In this document: positions 14,684 through 20,913 of the stretch, in pieces | How the letters are laid out: each line of letters begins with the position of its first letter | How positions within the stretch are numbered: position 1 is the stretch's first letter | Source of the DNA: a virus | DNA length: 20,913 nucleotides | Direction: 5' to 3' (one strand) | Virus record (IMG/VR): IMGVR_UViG_3300031758_005256 | Span: 1-20,913 of that record | The notes under the pieces: model-generated | The model's input: the letters and a program-made list of their open reading frames with translations, nothing else | The model's database searches: none | What the model was told of the DNA's origin: nothing | Translations under genes and position numbers: made by a program

Positions 14684-14727
14684 TTTGTAACAATTTACTG
14701 ACAAAATTACATTAACTTTGTTACAAA
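14684..14727. repeat. Paired palindromic sites between the HD and hsp20 genes
   Basis: TTTGTAACAA (14684-14693) and its exact complement TTGTTACAAA (14718-14727) are separated by 24 bases. Each copy is itself a near-perfect palindrome (TTGT-W-ACAA). That is the form of a two-site operator for a dimeric repressor; together they could also form one hairpin after the HD gene. No regulator gene for them is recognised in the window. Confidence 0.4.
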
Positions 14728-14744
14728 TCGGAAAATTAGTCAGA

Positions 14745-15392
14745 TTAAATTTCGTTACTTTGTGATTCTATTACTGTGGATATATGGTCCGCCCAATGCA
14801 TTATATATGGAATCTTATATTTCATTCTCTTACTAATATCAAATACCTTTAAGTACTTCATATTATCTTCATCATATAATCCATCAGTAAGTTTCATACC
14901 AAAATATTCGGCCTCTGAAAAAGTAATACCATATTGTTGTAATACGAATATAGTTCTATCCGTATGAGTCATATGGTGTAATTCTGGGTTAGCTGTATAT
15001 ACTTTACCTTGGTTCTTAATATGCCAATCCGAAGGATTTGGGATGTAGTATGGTTTATTTTTTAAACCCAATTTACCTAAGTCGTGATGTAATGCGACAA
15101 ATATTAATTCTTCGTCTGTAAAATCTACTTTACCGCCCAACTGAACAAATAATTCTTTAACTTTAAGTGCGTTTTTACAAACATTGAAAATGTGGTCAAT
15201 GTAACCACCTGTATAACAATTATGGTATCCTGCATTACCACTTGCTGGCGCAATTGCAAGATTTTGCCCTAACTCACCTTCAGAATACATATGTAAAAGC
15301 CTCTCTAATCTTTCACCTGTAAAATACTTCTTAACTACTGCTATGAACTTATCGTAGTTTTCTTTCAATTCTTTTTCTGTCTTTTGTTTCAT
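14745..15392 (-). CDS. HD-domain phosphohydrolase
   Basis: The 215-aa product contains the full H...HD...D metal-binding set of the HD superfamily: His67 (GGYIDHIF), His103-Asp104 (ALHHDLGK), a further His cluster at 139-143 (HHMTH) and Asp202 (HWADHIS). HD proteins hydrolyse phosphate esters of nucleotides, cyclic nucleotides or (p)ppGpp. The substrate is not evident here; nucleotide-pool or alarmone control during infection is a reasonable guess. A promoter at 15453-15485 precedes it with a leader of about 55 bases, the longest in the window. Confidence 0.88.
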   Translation of the reverse strand: MKQKTEKELKENYDKFIAVVKKYFTGERLERLLHMYSEGELGQNLAIAPASGNAGYHNCYTGGYIDHIFNVCKNALKVKELFVQLGGKVDFTDEELIFVALHHDLGKLGLKNKPYYIPNPSDWHIKNQGKVYTANPELHHMTHTDRTIFVLQQYGITFSEAEYFGMKLTDGLYDEDNMKYLKVFDISKRMKYKIPYIMHWADHISTVIESQSNEI

Positions 15393-15452
15393 ATTTAAGT
15401 TTTAATTTTCTAGTGCTGTCTGCTTTCTGTTTAAGTATTATAAAAAGATACC

Positions 15453-15485
15453 TCAAATATACAAAAATTTTTTCAAATTTCCAAA
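15453..15485 (-). promoter_or_regulatory. Bacteroidota-type promoter for the HD gene
   Basis: TTTGG (15485-15481), 19 bases, then TATATTTG (15461-15454), with A following as in the uvsE promoter. It lies in the 93-bp gap upstream of the HD gene. The TTTGG box touches the region just after the stop of the preceding gene at 15486. Confidence 0.7.
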
Positions 15486-15809
15486 TTAATACAGGTCTTT
15501 TTTTGTCAAAATTTTGTAAAGTATTTCCACTTCCTCTTCTGTGGTTAATTCTGGCAGGTCCTCATCGAATAATCGCATGGTATATAAGGTAACCCCTTCT
15601 TCGGATTCAAACTCTGTTGATTCGGATGACCACAATGATGGGATTGATTCTAAATTATTTTCTAACTCTTGTTGTGTTACATCAATAAGTGGTATGATGT
15701 AGTAATGGTAAGTATCTTCTAAATTTTCATCCTTCACCTCTAATTTGATGCATGGATTCCATTTAGTAAAACTAACGTCTGTTATCGGAGTTTCTGGTAC
15801 AACTATCAT
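15486..15809 (-). CDS. Hypothetical acidic protein (107 aa)
   Basis: This 107-aa protein is markedly acidic, with Glu/Asp runs in ESTEFESEEGVTLYT and LFDEDLPELTTEEEVEILYK. It starts MIVVPETPITDVSFTKWNP. There is no cysteine-rich motif, membrane helix or known domain. Small acidic proteins made early by phages often bind host DNA-binding proteins or nucleases, but this is only a guess here. A consensus-like promoter ends five bases before its ATG, so its mRNA may have almost no leader. Confidence 0.7.
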   Translation of the reverse strand: MIVVPETPITDVSFTKWNPCIKLEVKDENLEDTYHYYIIPLIDVTQQELENNLESIPSLWSSESTEFESEEGVTLYTMRLFDEDLPELTTEEEVEILYKILTKKDLY

Positions 15810-15814
15810 AACCG

Positions 15815-15846
15815 CAAATATAAGAATAATATTTGATTAAACCAAA
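15815..15846 (-). promoter_or_regulatory. Bacteroidota-type promoter for the acidic 107-aa gene
   Basis: TTTGG (15846-15842), 19 bases, then TATATTTG (15822-15815). Only five bases (CGGTT) separate the -7 box from the ATG at 15809, so transcription would begin at or very near the start codon. The box pair fills the 39-bp gap after the sulfotransferase stop at 15849. Confidence 0.7.
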
Positions 15847-15848
15847 TA

Positions 15849-16427
15849 TTATACTAATTTTTTAGATATGGGTATTTCTAATATATTTGTTTTTTTATAT
15901 CTGTATTTTGAATTTAACATAGCATCGCATTTTGGATTACTTATATTCAAATAATTCATCAACTTAATTCTATCTATGCCGGTTTCGAAAATACCCTCAT
16001 ATGTTATAAATAATTCTATATGTGGGTTATTTAAAATATCATTTTGCATTACATTGATATCTGATTCAATTGATTTTATTTTATCTTCATTTTCAATAAC
16101 CCAATTTAAGTCTACCAAATAATTACTATGCCAAACATTTGTTTCTAATGCAATGGCATTACTTTCTGCACATTCTCTTACGTTTGTACGAGTTATTCCT
16201 ATAATTTTATCCCAATGAAAATGTTTTACTCTATTCCACTCTTCACCCGGAAATACTTTAACAACCATCGGGTCATTTTCTTTTCTCAATTTATTTAAAA
16301 ATATATTAACATCATTTCTCCATTCTGAAAATGGTTCGTGCATATATTCTATATTGGTTTCATATCCAATCCATTCACCAATTCTAGTACCACCAACTCT
16401 GCCTGCGGCAATTAATAATATTCTCAT
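15849..16427 (-). CDS. Sulfotransferase-like protein 1
   Basis: The 192-aa product begins with a phosphosulfate-binding loop after strand 1 (LLIAAGRVGGTRIGEWI; loop residues 9-15). The second PAPS-contact motif appears at Arg80 to Ser89 (GITRTNVRECAESNAIA). EPFSEW after strand 2 is also common in the family. Such enzymes transfer sulfate from PAPS to hydroxyls or amines of sugars or other molecules. The loop is Gly-Gly-Thr where the next gene has Thr-Gly-Ser-Thr, so this is the more diverged copy. It is shorter than typical sulfotransferases (about 250-300 aa). It starts one base after the stop of sulfotransferase 2. Confidence 0.72.
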   Translation of the reverse strand: MRILLIAAGRVGGTRIGEWIGYETNIEYMHEPFSEWRNDVNIFLNKLRKENDPMVVKVFPGEEWNRVKHFHWDKIIGITRTNVRECAESNAIALETNVWHSNYLVDLNWVIENEDKIKSIESDINVMQNDILNNPHIELFITYEGIFETGIDRIKLMNYLNISNPKCDAMLNSKYRYKKTNILEIPISKKLV

Positions 16428-16428
16428 A

Positions 16429-16956
16429 TTAAATCATATTACGTTTACCATTTCTATACTTCTTAGAATTATCTAATTTTAAAACAGTCGATATTTTTAA
16501 ATAATCTTTTACTGATTTTAAACCATTACCATAATATAAATCCTCATATGTAATGTGTAAGCAATTTTCACACTTACTTAGTATCTGATTTTCTTCTTTT
16601 ATAATTTGCTCCATACGATTTAATTCATTGGTATTTTCTTTTAAGAATGAATCATCTATTGTATATGGAGAAAAATATTTTTTAACATGTTCTGCGTATA
16701 ACCTACTTTCAGCTTGCTCTTTTAGATTATTTCTGACAAGAACAATACACTTATCAAAACTATTTCTAACTAAATCATATTTAGCTTCCGATGGAGTTAA
16801 TTTTATTATAATATTTTCTACATCATTTATTATTTTTGAAAAATTTTTATTGTTATAAAACCCTTCTCTTTGATAATCACATTTATAATGGGTCATCAAC
16901 AGTTGAGCTAACGATGTTGAACCCGTTCTGTGAGTTGTGTATATTAGTAGTTTCAT
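16429..16956 (-). CDS. Sulfotransferase-like protein 2
   Basis: The 175-aa product has a classical 5'-phosphosulfate loop (YTTHRTGSTSLAQLL, residues 7-20), a 3'-phosphate motif (VLVRNNLKEQAESRL, Arg75 and Ser84), then TYEDLYYG and the C-terminal KYRNGKR that corresponds to the family's basic RKG-type PAPS contact. It should therefore bind PAPS; the acceptor is unknown. The first 74 bases, which encode the phosphosulfate loop, overlap the 3' end of the preceding SGNH gene in another frame. The start cannot move inward without losing that loop. Confidence 0.8.
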   Translation of the reverse strand: MKLLIYTTHRTGSTSLAQLLMTHYKCDYQREGFYNNKNFSKIINDVENIIIKLTPSEAKYDLVRNSFDKCIVLVRNNLKEQAESRLYAEHVKKYFSPYTIDDSFLKENTNELNRMEQIIKEENQILSKCENCLHITYEDLYYGNGLKSVKDYLKISTVLKLDNSKKYRNGKRNMI

Positions 16957-17743
16957 TTTTAATAAAATTTATAATAAAATTTGCTATATTAATATGCCCA
17001 TCATAACTAGGATGCCAATCGTTTATCCAACCATTAGTATCCGCATATATTGTTAGGTTTAATTCGTCCACAAATCCGAACATCCCTCTCGGATGTATTT
17101 CCATTAGATTAGTTGGTTTCGATAAATATTTTGGCCAAATATCTTCATTTATAATATATGTAGTTATTCCCATTGATTTTAAAATCTTTGTAAATTCTAC
17201 AATTCTCCAAATACTACGTTCATAATATTTTTCAGTCATAATAAATTCTGAAAAAAAATTGCGAATTGTATCGTATTTGGTTTTATTTAACTTTAAATTA
17301 TTATTTTTTAAATCCTCTTGACTGTTTACATATTTTAATATATTTTCAGATTCTTTACGATACTCTTTTAGTAAACTAGTAACAAATATAGGTTTAAGAA
17401 AATAAGGAGAATCAAACATATTAGTTCCCATTAAAGTATTTTGTTTTAAAAAAGGAAAATCAAATCTACCAATGGTAGATGTTTGTATTATAACAATGTC
17501 GGATGGAGTGATAGTTGATGTATGTTCCAATAATGTATCAAAAATAGTATCAGTAGTAATACCATTTTTGGATAAATCCACTAACTCTAATGATAACGAG
17601 TCTGCGACAATCTCATTCCAAATTTTTTTACCAGCTACTATATAGTTTTTAAAAGGACTAAGATAGTTATGAGCCGGATTATCAAAATATTTACATCCAT
17701 GTCCTGCAGTAAAGCTATCCCCAAATGTCCAAAGTTTACTCAT
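16883..17743 (-). CDS. SGNH/GDSL-fold protein, tandem copy A
   Basis: The longest of the tandem trio (286 aa). It has block I GDSF at residues 8-11 (KLWTFGDSFTAGHGC), a central IIQTSTIGRFDF in place of the usual GxND block, and block V with Asp and His (NDWHPSYDGH). Nucleophile Ser10 and the D-x-H pair are present, so this copy looks potentially active. Likely activities are esterase or acyl transfer on glycans (family knowledge). About 30 residues beyond the catalytic His the reading frame continues into the sulfotransferase gene (74-base overlap). The start overlaps the stop of copy B by four bases (ATGA). Confidence 0.8.
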   Translation of the reverse strand: MSKLWTFGDSFTAGHGCKYFDNPAHNYLSPFKNYIVAGKKIWNEIVADSLSLELVDLSKNGITTDTIFDTLLEHTSTITPSDIVIIQTSTIGRFDFPFLKQNTLMGTNMFDSPYFLKPIFVTSLLKEYRKESENILKYVNSQEDLKNNNLKLNKTKYDTIRNFFSEFIMTEKYYERSIWRIVEFTKILKSMGITTYIINEDIWPKYLSKPTNLMEIHPRGMFGFVDELNLTIYADTNGWINDWHPSYDGHINIANFIINFIKNETTNIHNSQNGFNIVSSTVDDPL

Positions 17744-18411
17744 ATTAAAAATTTATAAAAATAATCTGATTGAATAAATTGTCCTTTTTCACCAAAATGA
17801 CTATCGATTAATTTACCCCCTGTCTCTGTAGTTATATCTTCTGCGCCCAGCCTTATCAAATCTTCCCTAAAATTATTTGTTGATAAATAATGGGGTTTGT
17901 TTAATTTTTTATCAAATGTCCAATAGATTAATTTAAATCCAATTAATTTAGATAATAAATTTATAATTACCTCCCAATTATAAACTTCATTAATCCATTG
18001 AGTGTTAGTTCTATTATACAGAATTGAATTAACAACATCTATATTTATACCATTTAATAAAACAGGATTATCAATGTGTTCCGGTTTAAATTGATTGGGC
18101 CTTATTGTAACAAATCCATTCGTTGTTTCATCTACTAATCTAAATCTTTGAACGTAACCCCAACCAATGATAACAATATCGTATTTTTGTATTTGCTCCA
18201 CACATCTACAAAACATATCAAATATATCATAGTTGGATTGGCCTGAAACAGCCATATTTTTTAGTTCCGTTCCTAATTCTTTTGATAGTAATTCGGACCA
18301 GCTTTTTGGGAAAGTACCACCCCTATATTCTTTGTAATACTTAAATCTTCTTTCTTTAGTTTTACCAAAGATAGCTGAATTGTTATCACCAAATACCCAT
18401 AACTTATTCAT
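17740..18411 (-). CDS. SGNH/GDSL-fold protein, tandem copy B, nucleophile replaced
   Basis: The 223-aa protein starts MNKLWVFGDNNSAIFG: the same N-terminus as copy C, but the block I nucleophile Ser is Asn (GDN). It shares with copy C the segment IVIIGW-x5-RFRL followed by FVTIRPN. Block V reads DSHFGEKGQF, keeping D-x-H but losing the following aromatic/Pro-Gly-His pattern. By sequence this may be a catalytically dead partner, or may use Ser12 instead. It is coupled to copy A by an ATGA overlap and lies three bases from copy C. Confidence 0.8.
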   Translation of the reverse strand: MNKLWVFGDNNSAIFGKTKERRFKYYKEYRGGTFPKSWSELLSKELGTELKNMAVSGQSNYDIFDMFCRCVEQIQKYDIVIIGWGYVQRFRLVDETTNGFVTIRPNQFKPEHIDNPVLLNGINIDVVNSILYNRTNTQWINEVYNWEVIINLLSKLIGFKLIYWTFDKKLNKPHYLSTNNFREDLIRLGAEDITTETGGKLIDSHFGEKGQFIQSDYFYKFLI

Positions 18412-18414
18412 AAA

Positions 18415-19092
18415 TTATTTTTTAGATATTAAATCATAAAAATATTCAGATAATATTTTGTGGCCGTTCTCACTATAATGTCCATCGTTTATATATCCAT
18501 TAGTTTCATCTGATATCTTTTCTAAATCTTTTATACATTCAATTTTAATAATATTCATATTATTATTAATAAATTGAAATGGAGACCAATGAATTACCTT
18601 ACATTTATTATTTAAATAAAGATTTATTATTTTGATAAATCTATTTACTTCATATTGAAATAACGCATTATCCCTATTAATCAGTAATTCGGTTATAGTT
18701 TTTAATGATATATTTTCAAATTCTTCTGTATTTGTTAGTGTACTTTGGGAGAACGATACGGTATCCAAATTGAAATTATTTGGTCTAATTGTTACAAAAG
18801 AATTGTTTTTACCAACTAATCGAAATCTAAGGGTAGATGACCAACCAATAATTACAATATCATTTTCTTTTATACTATCTATAACATCCAATATTGTTTC
18901 AAATATAGTATAATTATCGATACCACCTATTGCACAATTAATTAACCTATGTTGGATTTTTAAACTTAAAAAATCTCCCCAAACAAGTGGGGTATATCCT
19001 TTCCAATTTTTATACTTTAATCTCCAACTTTCTAAATTATTTAATTTATTTGTTGCAGAGAAGGAATCGCCAAATACCCATAACTTATTCAT
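18415..19092 (-). CDS. SGNH/GDSL-fold protein, tandem copy C
   Basis: The 225-aa protein starts MNKLWVFGDSFSATNKL with an intact GDS nucleophile (Ser10). It carries IVIIGWSSTLRFRL and SFVTIRPNNF in the middle and ends with block V NDGHYSENGHKIL, giving Asp and His. It resembles copy B closely in length and shared segments, so the two look like a duplication followed by divergence. The substrate is unknown. It follows the 31-aa gene after a 10-base gap. Confidence 0.82.
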   Translation of the reverse strand: MNKLWVFGDSFSATNKLNNLESWRLKYKNWKGYTPLVWGDFLSLKIQHRLINCAIGGIDNYTIFETILDVIDSIKENDIVIIGWSSTLRFRLVGKNNSFVTIRPNNFNLDTVSFSQSTLTNTEEFENISLKTITELLINRDNALFQYEVNRFIKIINLYLNNKCKVIHWSPFQFINNNMNIIKIECIKDLEKISDETNGYINDGHYSENGHKILSEYFYDLISKK

Positions 19093-19102
19093 TCAAATAT
19101 AA

Positions 19103-19198
19103 TTAAGAATGCTTTGCCTTAATGGCTGCGAATAAGATTTGTAATAATGATAAAGAAGCCGCTTTATCGGAAGGAGTAGCTGATGTTTTTGTGCTCAT
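19103..19198 (-). CDS. Tiny protein/peptide (31 aa) next to the Hint protein
   Basis: ATG at 19198-19196, TAA at 19105-19103. The product is a Ser/Thr/Lys-rich head (MSTKTSATPSDKAASLS) followed by a short hydrophobic helix (LLQILFAAIKAKH) and Ser. It fills an otherwise empty 117-bp gap and has the same A/T-rich AAATAAAATG-type leader as other genes here. It could be a small membrane-active or regulatory peptide. Its position beside an ATP-grasp/Hint protein also makes a substrate peptide conceivable. Confidence is limited by length. Confidence 0.5.
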   Translation of the reverse strand: MSTKTSATPSDKAASLSLLQILFAAIKAKHS

Positions 19199-19209
19199 TT
19201 TATTTAAAT

Positions 19210-20901
19210 TTATTTTTGTTCATCATATACTAAAATACCATTAGCATAAAAATTATGATTATTTTCTACAAATAAGTTATATGTTTGAATAGGTGATACT
19301 ATTTCTGTTATAGATTCAATTTCAACTTTGTTACCATTAATATCAATACATACACTACTAATATCCATTTTAAGGATTTCACCATTATACCATTCTTTTG
19401 TTTTTTCTGGACTATATGATATTAATGTACCATCTATATTATAATATGGATGGTCAAATGTGTTTAAAATGGATGTACCATTTTTGAATTTAATTTCTAT
19501 AATATCATTTTGTATTGGAGAAACTATTTCTAATACTTTATTTAATTCTTTTTGGTTTGTATTGAAATTGAAAGACCAAACTAAATCACCCACTACTACA
19601 TCTTTTATCTCTTTCTCAATTCCATCCATTGATATTAGTGTATCTTCCGAAAAACAACAATAAGGGTATGTGTGACATTTATTGTGTAATAATATATTAC
19701 CAACATTATTTTTGGTAATATCATTATGCGTTGTACCGGCAACAAATACATCATCAGGCTCTATGTCTAAAATAGTAATACTACCGGAATACCATACATT
19801 TTCTTTAGATATTATTGGTAGAGCAATTTGATTTGTAGTTACTATATAATCATTTAAGTTAACATCAGCCGCACTTACGAATCGTATATTATTATCAACC
19901 GAACTACTTATTACTAATAATTCACTATTAGATAATATACTAGAACCACTAATTGTATCATTACCATATACTATATTAACTAACCAACCCTCATAAGCTT
20001 TGTTAGTAATAAAATTTACCGAAGATGTTTCGTATGTGATAGTATTCAATTCAGATGATGATATATACCAATCCAATGTTTCTTCCGCTGAAGCTGTCAA
20101 ACTTAAATTAGGGAATCGAACCGATTTTATAGTATCTCCCATTGATAGCGTTTCTATGTTAACCACTTCTTCAATACCATTGACTATTTTAACAACTTCA
20201 TAGCTGCCGGGTACACCAAATGATAAATAATTTGGGTTAGAGAAGTACATAGCTCTCCATTTATTATCAAGTCTATTGTTTGTATAGGTTATAATAGATG
20301 TATCTAATGGTAATTGATTGTTGGTGATACTAATACCAATTGGTATCATAGTTTCAACATCTGATAATAAAATAACATTTAATCGTATTATATTACTAAT
20401 TTTACCAGCAGCATTTAAATTTGTATTTATTTCAAATTCTTGTATCATATAATCATCCGCTAATTCGGATTTTAAAGTATCCAATTGCGTTGATGATGTA
20501 ATATTATAAAAAGCTGGATAGTCAATTCTATCAAAATCTGGCAAAGACTTCTTTACTATTACATTTGGTGATAATCCATTATCAACTAAATTAGTTAGAT
20601 TATCTAAAATTGAATCATCGTCTGTATATTTAACATATGTCTTTGGTAGTATATTTTCATTATTCGAATCAAACAACAATTTTGCAACAGCCGATTTATC
20701 TCTACAATATGTATCATCTATAATAGCTGTTGCATCATATGAACACCTTAAATAAAATGTATTAGGTTCATCTGTTATAGATGGTGCAACCACACTATTA
20801 TTATTTACCCAAATAGTTGAAAATTCTATTGAAAATTCATTACATTTGGCTTCAAACAAATTTAATACCGCATCAACAACGTGCTTCTTTTTATATATCA
20901 T
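19210..20901 (-). CDS. ATP-grasp-like / tandem Hint-like fusion protein
   Basis: The 563-aa product reads as three parts. (1) Residues 1-225 show an ATP-grasp-like order of short motifs: DKSAVAKLLF...ILPKTYV (68-90), NVIVKK (113-118), DYMIQEFEI (150-158) and IRLNVILLSD (172-181). This is suggestive only. (2) Residues about 232-409 look like a degenerate Hint domain: VVNIETLSMGDTIKS, ending DVFVAGTT...NILLHNKC with the intein-type His-Asn at 406-407 but no clear N-terminal Cys. (3) Residues 416-563 are a good Hint domain: CFSEDTLISMDGIEKEIKD with Cys416, block B TFDHPYYN (His484) and block F YNLFVENNHNFYANGILV, ending YDEQK instead of His-Asn. Hint domains cleave or splice proteins at Cys. The function here is unknown. 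ATG at 20901-20899 is the first in frame; 12 bases remain to the window edge. Confidence 0.75.
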   Translation of the reverse strand: MIYKKKHVVDAVLNLFEAKCNEFSIEFSTIWVNNNSVVAPSITDEPNTFYLRCSYDATAIIDDTYCRDKSAVAKLLFDSNNENILPKTYVKYTDDDSILDNLTNLVDNGLSPNVIVKKSLPDFDRIDYPAFYNITSSTQLDTLKSELADDYMIQEFEINTNLNAAGKISNIIRLNVILLSDVETMIPIGISITNNQLPLDTSIITYTNNRLDNKWRAMYFSNPNYLSFGVPGSYEVVKIVNGIEEVVNIETLSMGDTIKSVRFPNLSLTASAEETLDWYISSSELNTITYETSSVNFITNKAYEGWLVNIVYGNDTISGSSILSNSELLVISSSVDNNIRFVSAADVNLNDYIVTTNQIALPIISKENVWYSGSITILDIEPDDVFVAGTTHNDITKNNVGNILLHNKCHTYPYCCFSEDTLISMDGIEKEIKDVVVGDLVWSFNFNTNQKELNKVLEIVSPIQNDIIEIKFKNGTSILNTFDHPYYNIDGTLISYSPEKTKEWYNGEILKMDISSVCIDINGNKVEIESITEIVSPIQTYNLFVENNHNFYANGILVYDEQK

Positions 20902-20913
20902 TACAAATTTAGT

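Noticed and set aside
14621-14744. tRNA or small RNA gene in the largest gaps
   Set aside because: No cloverleaf, CCA end or T-loop motif was seen on either strand; the sequence is AT-rich with only the dyads reported.
19094-19101. TATATTTG element just before SGNH copy C
   Set aside because: It ends only two bases from the start codon and has no TTG box at the spacing seen in the other three promoters.
20904-20911. TAAATTTG resembling a -7 box before the Hint protein start
   Set aside because: It lies two bases from the ATG and the upstream region is cut off by the window edge, so no partner box can be checked.

Overview
This window looks like part of the genome of a large contractile-tailed (T4-like) phage. 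The host is probably in the Bacteroidota. The DNA is strongly A+T-rich and every convincing gene lies on the minus strand, so transcription runs from high to low coordinates. Genes are packed tightly, many joined by TAATG or ATGA overlaps. Starts are preceded by A/T-rich leaders with no visible Shine-Dalgarno, as is usual in Bacteroidota. Three intergenic sites match the Bacteroidota promoter form (TTG ... TAnnTTTG) with identical internal spacing. No tRNA, IS element or CRISPR array was found, and no gene-free stretch exceeds about 125 bases.

Layout in order of transcription. (1) 20.9-15.8 kb is an accessory block. It holds a protein with an ATP-grasp-like N-terminus, a degenerate Hint-like segment and a C-terminal Hint domain; a 31-aa peptide; three tandem SGNH-fold proteins; and two small sulfotransferases. 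(2) 15.8-12.8 kb holds early/middle-type genes under three host-like promoters: an acidic unknown, an HD phosphohydrolase, an Hsp20 chaperone followed by a strong intrinsic terminator, a 58-aa protein and a membrane/coiled-coil protein. (3) 12.8-9.1 kb holds UV-damage endonuclease UvsE, an HxGH nucleotidylyltransferase, a 2OG-Fe(II) oxygenase, a DUF2061 membrane protein, two small membrane proteins, peptide deformylase and a gp55-like late sigma factor. (4) 9.1-6.6 kb holds a NodU/CmcH-type carbamoyltransferase coupled to a fourth SGNH protein. (5) 6.6-0 kb is the baseplate module: a helical protein, a gp5-like hub/spike, two unknowns, gp25, gp6 and a partial DNRLRE-like protein cut by the left edge.

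How the parts fit (inference): early genes would be read by host RNA polymerase, and the phage sigma factor would switch transcription to the structural genes. Carbamoyltransferase, sulfotransferases and SGNH-fold proteins together suggest a phage-encoded kit for decorating or trimming a glycan, either on the host surface or on the virion. The least ordinary parts are the ATP-grasp/double-Hint protein with its adjacent tiny peptide, and the SGNH paralogue family in which two of four members lack an expected catalytic residue.
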